From: Treponema sp.
GTDB lineage: Bacteria; Spirochaetota; Spirochaetia; Treponematales; Treponemataceae
Reading direction: 5' to 3'
DNA length: 18,660 nt
NCBI GenBank assembly: GCA_023231445.1
Contig: JALNVF010000055.1
Coordinates: 1 to 18,660, forward strand
A program made the translations under genes and the position numbers. The stretch's first letter is position 1, and every line of letters begins with the position of its first letter. Under the pieces are notes generated by a model. That model searched no databases and was not told where the DNA came from. It saw nothing but the letters and a program-made list of their open reading frames with translations. This document shows, in pieces, positions 13,620 through 18,660 of the stretch.

Positions 13620-16076
13620 GTGACTTCAGGACAAAAAATTGCTGTAAGCCTTCTGACGACGGTTGTTATTTTCGCTGGTTTTTCTATTGCTGCATTTGCC
13701 GGACTATTTTCACAGATAGAAGCCCGTTTTTATGAACCTGCAAAAGTAGCAGGAATACGGAAACAACTTAACACGGTTTCAGAAAGCAGTGAAACATACA
13801 TAAAAACTCTTCTTGACCGGTTTGGAACCGGCAGTGTTTCATACATACGCAATAAAGCCGTATTTTCTTACCTTTCTCCGGCGCCTGCAGATACAGATGT
13901 ACTGCAGCGCACGAAAGCCACAGGTACTCTGTTTTCTGAAACACCGGGACTTGACGGCATCCGTCTTATAGATGCAAATGGCCGTAATGTTCATTTCAGC
14001 ACGTATTCATCAGATATATTGAAGCAGACTGATACACTCAGAATGTATAAAAACTATGATGAGTTTAAATCCCCGTCCGGAGAAAATGAATTTCCGTATG
14101 AATCGGTTTCTGTTCCGGACACGCTTACAAGCAGTACTGAAAAATACCGTATTACATACGACGGAAAAAACAGCAGGCTTATTTTTTCATTTCCGTTTTA
14201 TGATTCCTATTCAGTGTACCGTGGTTCTATGCTTTTTTATGTTAATGCACAGGATTTTGACCGCACGCTTGTCATGCAGAATCTTATTTCAATAAATAAT
14301 TCATGCGTTCTTATTTCGACGTCAGACGGAAAGACCGGCGGTTTTGTATTCGGAATACCGAATGTGGGACGTGAACTTATCGAGTCAGGAATACTGCATA
14401 ATTGGGAGAGCAGTTCGTCAGGCCCCGATAAGATTATTTCTGAAGACGGAACCGGCGGAAATAGTACCGGCCTGATACTTATTTCCGGCACAAAGAATGA
14501 GTTTGTCCGGATTTCAGGAGTATACAGTTCTGCTTCATTTATGATGCCGCAGAGTGTGCAGATACTTCTCCTTGTCTGCGTGTTTATTACGTCGTTCCTT
14601 ATAATTTTCATGATATTCAGCCTCAGACGTGATGACATAGTCATTATCCGTGACAGAATAAAGCGCCTGCAGTTTGCACTTATTAATGAATACCTTGAAA
14701 ACAAAGAGACTATCGACTGGAACGATGTTCTGCGCAAAATTGCAGGAAGACGTGAGGATGTATCGACCGAGATCCAGAAAAGTCTTGGTTTCCGGGCAAA
14801 ACGTCATGCAGCGGAAACAGATGCGCTTATTACAAGAAGCTGGGATGAAATTATTAATGCACTCAGCAGTCGTACGGGAAATATACTGACTGCACCTGAT
14901 AAAGCCAGCCGGCAGAATACACCGGAGGATCAGCAGGAAATCCGCAGAATGCTTGAAGAAATTCTGCGGAACGGCAGTATAAAGGTACAGGCTGTTGCTG
15001 CACCTGTTCCTGTAAGGAACCGTCCGTCTGTAATAAAACATGAAGCGGAAGCAGTTGAAGATGCAGAACCGCTTGAAGAAATTCCGGAAGCGGAGACTGC
15101 TGACGAGGCAGAAGAACTTGAAGAAATCCCTGAAGCAGAGCCCGTTGAAGATGCAGAACTGCTTGAAGAAGTACCTGAAGCAGAGCCCGTTGAAGATGCA
15201 GAACTGCTTGAAGAAGTGCCTGAAGCGGCACCCGAGGAAGATGCAGAACCGGTTGAAGAAGTGCCTGAAGCAGAGCCCGTTGAAGACGCAGAACCGGTTG
15301 AAGAAGTGCCTGAGGCAGAGCCCGTTGAAGACGCAGAACCGGTTGAAGAAGTGCCTGAAGCAGAGCCAGTGGAAGATGCAGAGACTGTTGATGTCGATGA
15401 ATTTATTAAGTCAGAAAACACTCAGAATATGCAGGCCTTTTCAGAAGATTCTGTGCCGGAGATTCTCCAGTTCGGAGAACCTGTCCGTAAAACATATCAT
15501 CCGGATGAAGAAGACAATGCAATTAAAAATTTTGATATAGTACCTCATCCGGATTTTTCCGGTCTTGATGAGAGTTTAACAGAAAAAAAAGCGGACGATA
15601 CCCGGAACAGTGACTTACCTGTCTCAGATGAAGATATAAGTCTTGAATCATTCGGTGTAACAGACAAGACTATTGTACCGGAAGAGTTACATGAAATTCC
15701 TGCTTTCAGTTCCATTAATCCGACGGAAAATGAAGAAAACTCCGATGATGCTCCTGATTTCAATCTTGAACCGGAGATGCCTGTATTTAGTGAACTGGAT
15801 AAAACAGAGGATATTGACACGCCTTCAATTGAAGAGGAAGAGAGTGATTCTGTTCCTGATGATGTCCGGCCTTTGACCGGCGAGAATGAAGTTGAACCGT
15901 TTGGTTTTACCCGGTTCGGTGCAAATAATGATAATATATATGATCTTACTCCGGTCCCGGGGGAAGTAATTGTTGAAGATAACAACGGTTTGTTCAGTAT
16001 ATCACCGGATATTGCATATACTGATATTGTTCAGAATCCGGTGTTTAAGAAACTTGTCGATTCGGTACTCCATTGA
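13620..16076 (+). CDS. Large two-TM protein with acidic tandem repeats, unknown function
   Basis: Unrecognised. It has 818 residues from the GTG at 13620, which has GGGGA five bases upstream. The frame opens at GTG 13569 (835 residues) without a Shine-Dalgarno. One transmembrane helix at about 8-29 is followed by an outer domain of about 285 residues, mixed alpha/beta, and a second helix at about 314-335. The cytoplasmic part starts with a basic helical region (LRRDDIVIIRDRIKRLQFALI, then IDWNDVLRKIAGRRE). From residue 475 there are seven 15-residue repeats plus a partial one (consensus EAEPVEDAEPVEEVP), then an acidic, Pro/Ser-rich tail. The layout, an outer sensor-like domain framed by two helices, resembles receptors with a Cache-type domain, but there is no HAMP, kinase, cyclase or receptor-signalling motif. 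Possibly an envelope scaffold or signalling protein. Confidence 0.85.
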   Translation: MTSGQKIAVSLLTTVVIFAGFSIAAFAGLFSQIEARFYEPAKVAGIRKQLNTVSESSETYIKTLLDRFGTGSVSYIRNKAVFSYLSPAPADTDVLQRTKATGTLFSETPGLDGIRLIDANGRNVHFSTYSSDILKQTDTLRMYKNYDEFKSPSGENEFPYESVSVPDTLTSSTEKYRITYDGKNSRLIFSFPFYDSYSVYRGSMLFYVNAQDFDRTLVMQNLISINNSCVLISTSDGKTGGFVFGIPNVGRELIESGILHNWESSSSGPDKIISEDGTGGNSTGLILISGTKNEFVRISGVYSSASFMMPQSVQILLLVCVFITSFLIIFMIFSLRRDDIVIIRDRIKRLQFALINEYLENKETIDWNDVLRKIAGRREDVSTEIQKSLGFRAKRHAAETDALITRSWDEIINALSSRTGNILTAPDKASRQNTPEDQQEIRRMLEEILRNGSIKVQAVAAPVPVRNRPSVIKHEAEAVEDAEPLEEIPEAETADEAEELEEIPEAEPVEDAELLEEVPEAEPVEDAELLEEVPEAAPEEDAEPVEEVPEAEPVEDAEPVEEVPEAEPVEDAEPVEEVPEAEPVEDAETVDVDEFIKSENTQNMQAFSEDSVPEILQFGEPVRKTYHPDEEDNAIKNFDIVPHPDFSGLDESLTEKKADDTRNSDLPVSDEDISLESFGVTDKTIVPEELHEIPAFSSINPTENEENSDDAPDFNLEPEMPVFSELDKTEDIDTPSIEEEESDSVPDDVRPLTGENEVEPFGFTRFGANNDNIYDLTPVPGEVIVEDNNGLFSISPDIAYTDIVQNPVFKKLVDSVLH
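15042..15392 (+). repeat. 45-bp tandem repeats within the large two-TM protein gene
   Basis: Seven full 45-base units (15042-15356) and a partial eighth encode the 15-residue unit EAEPVEDAEPVEEVP with variation. Units 1 and 2 are the most divergent (EAEAVEDAEPLEEIP, EAETADEAEELEEIP). Units 3-4 and 6-7 are nearly identical in DNA, which points to recent duplication. The unit is a multiple of three, so gain or loss of copies keeps the frame. The encoded stretch is very acidic. Confidence 0.9.
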
Positions 16077-16114
16077 TCCGCTGATAAAATACAGGCAGGC
16101 ATTTTCAGCTGTGC

Positions 16115-16150
16115 TTGAGTTTTAACTGCATCTTTCCTATAATACTGTTC
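16115..16150 (+). promoter_or_regulatory. Promoter of the thioesterase-metN-metI genes, predicted leaderless
   Basis: TTGAGT (16115-16120, 4/6), a 17-base spacer and a perfect TATAAT (16138-16143) are followed by seven bases and the ATG at 16151. The expected start point is 16150. The longer open frame starting with TTG at 16115 begins exactly on the -35 box and is not a believable start. Confidence 0.7.
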
Positions 16151-16576
16151 ATGAAATATTCATCACCACTGGTTGTTCGCACCTATGAATGTGATTCATA
16201 TGGCCATGTAAATAATGCTGTTTATTTGAACTATCTTGAATACGGTCGTATGGAATACCTGCATCAGATTGGATTCGACTACAAAGGTCTTGTTGCCGAC
16301 GGATACTATCTGTATATCACCCATATAGACATCAGTTACAAATCTTCTGCGTTTCTTGATGACAGACTTTTAATCGACGTGGAACCGGTAAAGCTGAATA
16401 TTATTTCAGGAACGTTCCGTCAGACTGTCAGAAAAGAAGACGGAACAATCTGTGCGCAGGCAGACGTAACGTGGGCAAGTGTAAAGGCCGGCCGGCCCGC
16501 GCGTATTCCTGAAAAATACGTGGTTGACGGATTGTATCCCGATGGCGACGTACGGAAAGCAGAAAGGATTAAATAA
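16151..16576 (+). CDS. Hot-dog fold acyl-CoA thioesterase (4HBT/YbgC-like)
   Basis: Probable hydrolase of acyl-CoA thioesters. It has 141 residues, typical of the family. The active-site region is ECDSYGHVNNAVYLNYLEYGR (13-33), with catalytic Asp15 and the GHVNN motif (18-22), as in 4-hydroxybenzoyl-CoA thioesterase and YbgC. The rest fits the hot-dog beta sheet (ITHIDISYKSSAFLDDRLLI). The substrate cannot be told from sequence. I chose the ATG at 16151 because the promoter ends just before it. The stop TAA overlaps the metN ATG by one base (TAATG), so the gene is co-transcribed with a methionine-type transporter, an unusual pairing with no obvious shared pathway. Confidence 0.88.
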   Translation: MKYSSPLVVRTYECDSYGHVNNAVYLNYLEYGRMEYLHQIGFDYKGLVADGYYLYITHIDISYKSSAFLDDRLLIDVEPVKLNIISGTFRQTVRKEDGTICAQADVTWASVKAGRPARIPEKYVVDGLYPDGDVRKAERIK

Positions 16577-17604
16577 TGGAAATTGTACTCAGCCGTCTTG
16601 AGAAGACGTATAAAACAGGAAGATCAACGCCTGCCGTTCACGCTGTCAGAGACATAAGTCTTACTGTTCCGTCGAACGGTATATTCGGTATCATCGGAAA
16701 AAGCGGTGCAGGAAAGTCTACGCTTGTCAGACTTATAAGTCTGCTGGAACCGCCTGACAGCGGTACCGTTTTGTACGACGGACAGCGTGTTGATAACCTG
16801 ACAGGGAACGCGCTTATCCAGCGCCGCCGCCGTATCGGTATGATCTTCCAGAATTTCAATCTGTTCAGTTCACGTACGGCAGGTCAGAATATTGCATATC
16901 CGCTTGAGATATGCGGTACACCCAGACAGGAAATTGACGCGCGCGTACGGGAACTGCTTGAAATTGTTGATCTGGCAGACCGCCGTGATGCACCGATAAG
17001 CACACTTTCCGGAGGGCAGAAACAGCGCATAGCTATTGCCCGCGCACTTGCAAACAGACCTGATATTCTTTTCTGTGACGAAGCAACGAGTGCGCTTGAT
17101 CCGCAGACGACAAAATCAATACTGAATCTTATACGGAAAATTCAGGCTCAGATGAATCTGACCGTTGTCATGATCACGCATCAGATGGAAGTTGTACGAG
17201 ATGCCTGCAGTCTTGTTGCCGTTGTGCACAACGGCTGTGTTATAGAACAGGGAACGGTAAACGATATATTCCTGCATCCTGCGGGCGATGTGACGAAAGA
17301 ATTTCTTGCAAATCTTGCTCCTGAGCCGGATGCAGCCTCTGATAAGGGCAGTATTGTCAGGTGGTCGGAAGGCGGAGGAAAATATACGCTGCGCTTTGTA
17401 AATAAACTGACCGATGAGCCTGTACTCAGCCGTATGGCGCAGAAATTTCACGTAGAATTCAATATACGTGCGGGAGGAATACAGAAACTTCCTGAAAACA
17501 GAATAGGTACGCTTATTACCGATATAACCGGCAGTCCTGATGAAGTTGAGCACGCACTGGCATATTTGAAGAGTGAAGGCGTTCTTGTCGAAGAGGATGT
17601 ATGA
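16576..17604 (+). CDS. metN: MetN, ATPase of the D/L-methionine ABC importer
   Basis: It has 342 residues, the standard MetN length. The ATPase domain has Walker A GKSGAGKST (41-49), Q-loop FQNFNLF (91-97), signature LSGGQ (144-148), Walker B ILFCDEA (164-170) and switch His202. The C-terminal domain (about 263-342, starting KYTLRFVNK) is the NIL ligand-binding domain, which lets methionine inhibit transport; this is the main reason to call methionine rather than another amino acid. The ATG overlaps the thioesterase stop by one base and has AAAGGA upstream. metI follows after 61 bases. No SAM or other methionine riboswitch is visible ahead of the unit. Confidence 0.93.
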   Translation: MEIVLSRLEKTYKTGRSTPAVHAVRDISLTVPSNGIFGIIGKSGAGKSTLVRLISLLEPPDSGTVLYDGQRVDNLTGNALIQRRRRIGMIFQNFNLFSSRTAGQNIAYPLEICGTPRQEIDARVRELLEIVDLADRRDAPISTLSGGQKQRIAIARALANRPDILFCDEATSALDPQTTKSILNLIRKIQAQMNLTVVMITHQMEVVRDACSLVAVVHNGCVIEQGTVNDIFLHPAGDVTKEFLANLAPEPDAASDKGSIVRWSEGGGKYTLRFVNKLTDEPVLSRMAQKFHVEFNIRAGGIQKLPENRIGTLITDITGSPDEVEHALAYLKSEGVLVEEDV

Positions 17605-17630
17605 ATTTCTGCGGCAGTTTCAATATCAGG

Positions 17631-17649
17631 TATACTAATACAGTGTATT
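17631..17649 (+). promoter_or_regulatory. Possible internal promoter and palindrome ahead of metI
   Basis: The 61-base metN-metI gap has TATACT (17631-17636), a -10-like box with no good -35 partner. A perfect palindrome AATACA-G-TGTATT (17637-17649) lies where transcription would begin. It could be an extra promoter with an operator for metI, or chance. Confidence 0.3.
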
Positions 17650-17665
17650 TTCAGGAGGAAAAATA

Positions 17666-18328
17666 ATGGATCCGCATAAAATATTCATGCTCGTCAATGA
17701 AGCATCTCTCCAGACATTCGAAATGGTTGTGTTTTCCACCGTGTTCAGTCTTGTTCTCGGACTGCCTCTCGGAATACTCCTGTGCACAAGCGACCCTCAG
17801 TCAGGTATAAAGGCGCGTCCTGTGCTGTATCAGGTCCTTACACGGATTGTCAATGCGCTCCGTTCATTTCCGTTTATTATTCTGATGATAATTCTGTTTC
17901 CATTGTCGCGTATTATTGTCGGTACGAGCATCGGTACTAAAGCAACTATAGTACCGCTTTCAATTGCAGCGGCTCCGTTTGTAGCGCGTATAATTGAGTC
18001 AGCCCTGAAGGAAGTCGACGCAGGTGTTGTTCAGGCAGCACGTGCCATGGGATCTTCTATAATGCAGATAATATGGAAAGTTCTTATTCCCGAATCCATG
18101 CACGCCCTTATCGACGGAATAACATTAACAATTATTAATCTTATAGGGTACTCGGCTATGGCAGGCGCCATAGGCGGCGGCGGGCTGGGGGATCTTGCGA
18201 TCCGTTACGGATATCAGCGTTTCCGGCCGGAAATAATGGCAATAGCGGTTGTTGTAATTCTTGTACTGGTGGAAATTATTCAGTTCATCGGAACAATGCT
18301 TTCGCACCGGGTTGCTTCCCGCCGGTAG
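17666..18328 (+). CDS. metI: MetI, permease of the methionine ABC importer
   Basis: Inner-membrane channel subunit that pairs with MetN. It has 220 residues, normal for MetI, with about five transmembrane helices (first at about 18-38). The EAA loop that docks on the ATPase is clear: EVDAGVVQAARAMGSSIMQI at about 115-134, followed by IWKVLIPE. The end of the protein, YSAMAGAIGGGGLGDLAIRYGYQRF, is typical of MetI. A strong Shine-Dalgarno AGGAGG lies seven bases before the ATG. No gene for the binding protein MetQ follows; the next gene is on the opposite strand, four bases after the metI stop. Confidence 0.93.
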   Translation: MDPHKIFMLVNEASLQTFEMVVFSTVFSLVLGLPLGILLCTSDPQSGIKARPVLYQVLTRIVNALRSFPFIILMIILFPLSRIIVGTSIGTKATIVPLSIAAAPFVARIIESALKEVDAGVVQAARAMGSSIMQIIWKVLIPESMHALIDGITLTIINLIGYSAMAGAIGGGGLGDLAIRYGYQRFRPEIMAIAVVVILVLVEIIQFIGTMLSHRVASRR

Positions 18329-18332
18329 GTTT

Positions 18333-18660
18333 TCAGTCTGCGGCTTTCTTTTTGTTGTATATGAATGCAGTTACTGCCATTGCAACAATGACGGTGTACC
18401 CGCACAGACTGAGCGGATCGGGAATTTGTCCGAAGGCAAAATATCCCATTAACGATGAAAAGAGAATCTGTGAGTAGTCAAAGATACTGATTTTTGATGC
18501 CGGTGCCGCATAATATGCGGCCGTAATACTGAATTGGCCGCCGGCGGCTGCAATGCCTGTCCCTGCAAGAATGAGCAGCTGCTGTACTGTCATCGGTGCA
18601 AAATGCACAATAAGAAATGGTATTGAAATCAGACAGGAGAATGCGGAAAAAAAAGTGACA
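18333..18660 (-). CDS. Drug/metabolite transporter (EamA family), C-terminal part
   Basis: The frame is open to the window edge, so only the last 108 residues or so are seen. The apparent start at 18608 is an internal GTG: upstream codons continue a hydrophobic helix (FSCLISIPFLIVHF). The part seen has about four membrane helices and EamA features: GGQFSITAAYYAAPASKIS, then SQILFSSLMGYFAFGQIPD and a final helix ending in a basic tail. EamA proteins move small metabolites across the inner membrane; the substrate is unknown. It converges on metI with only four bases between the stop codons and no room for a separate terminator. Confidence 0.82.
   Translation of the reverse strand, partial: VTFFSAFSCLISIPFLIVHFAPMTVQQLLILAGTGIAAAGGQFSITAAYYAAPASKISIFDYSQILFSSLMGYFAFGQIPDPLSLCGYTVIVAMAVTAFIYNKKKAAD

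Noticed and set aside
14930..15421. Long minus-strand frame rich in Ser/Gly/Thr opposite the repeats
   Set aside because: It is the antisense shadow of the 45-bp repeats; no start signal, and the plus frame is a continuous protein.
16115..16150. TTG start at 16115 for the thioesterase
   Set aside because: This codon is the -35 box of a well-formed promoter that ends just before the ATG at 16151.
16077..16150. Methionine riboswitch ahead of the thioesterase-metN unit
   Set aside because: The gap is only 74 bases and is largely filled by the promoter; the predicted transcript has no leader to hold a riboswitch.
1..18660. Defence system, prophage, transposon or CRISPR array
   Set aside because: No nuclease, toxin, integrase or transposase gene and no spaced direct repeats are visible; the only tandem repeats are in-frame coding repeats.

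Overview
The window looks like chromosomal core DNA from a treponeme-like spirochaete. This placement rests on gene content, not on a database search. The signs are a diderm lipid-transport set (LptA, LptB and an LptC that looks like a lipoprotein) together with RNase Y, a FliL-like protein outside a flagellar operon, and a separate cheR-cheB pair. GC content is moderate and even. I see no rRNA, tRNA, CRISPR array, insertion sequence or phage gene, and no gene-free stretch longer than 300 bases.

Layout. (1) 1-4234, minus strand: pyrG, lptC, lptA, lptB, then the 5' end of rny behind a 122-base gap. pyrG/lptC and lptC/lptA overlap; lptA and lptB are separated by a 110-base spacer holding two inverted repeats. 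(2) 4330-6345, plus: cheR and cheB, which set receptor methylation in chemotaxis. (3) 6385-8439, minus: a polyprenyl synthase, a TPR protein and an RseC/MucC-type membrane protein, reading from the promoter. (4) 8537-10283, plus: the 23S rRNA methyltransferase RlmE and a membrane-anchored LysM/M23 cell-wall peptidase. (5) 10334-13518, minus: hflX, a fliL-like gene, then a small membrane protein, an ECF sigma factor and its zinc-finger anti-sigma factor. The last three have their own ECF-like promoter. (6) 13620-18328, plus: a large two-TM protein with 45-bp tandem repeats, a hot-dog thioesterase, metN and metI. (7) 18333-18660, minus: the C-terminal half of a drug/metabolite transporter.

Two observations stand out. 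First, the CTP synthase has a complete synthetase half, but its glutaminase half has lost the catalytic cysteine (Asp386 in its place) and two neighbouring conserved glutaminase sites, so it probably depends on free ammonia. Second, several genes that begin transcription units (polyprenyl synthase, hflX, thioesterase, cheR, possibly pyrG) have a -10 box only 6-8 bases before the ATG and no well-placed Shine-Dalgarno. Genes inside the operons mostly have good Shine-Dalgarno sites or overlap the previous stop codon. This suggests leaderless initiation for the lead genes.
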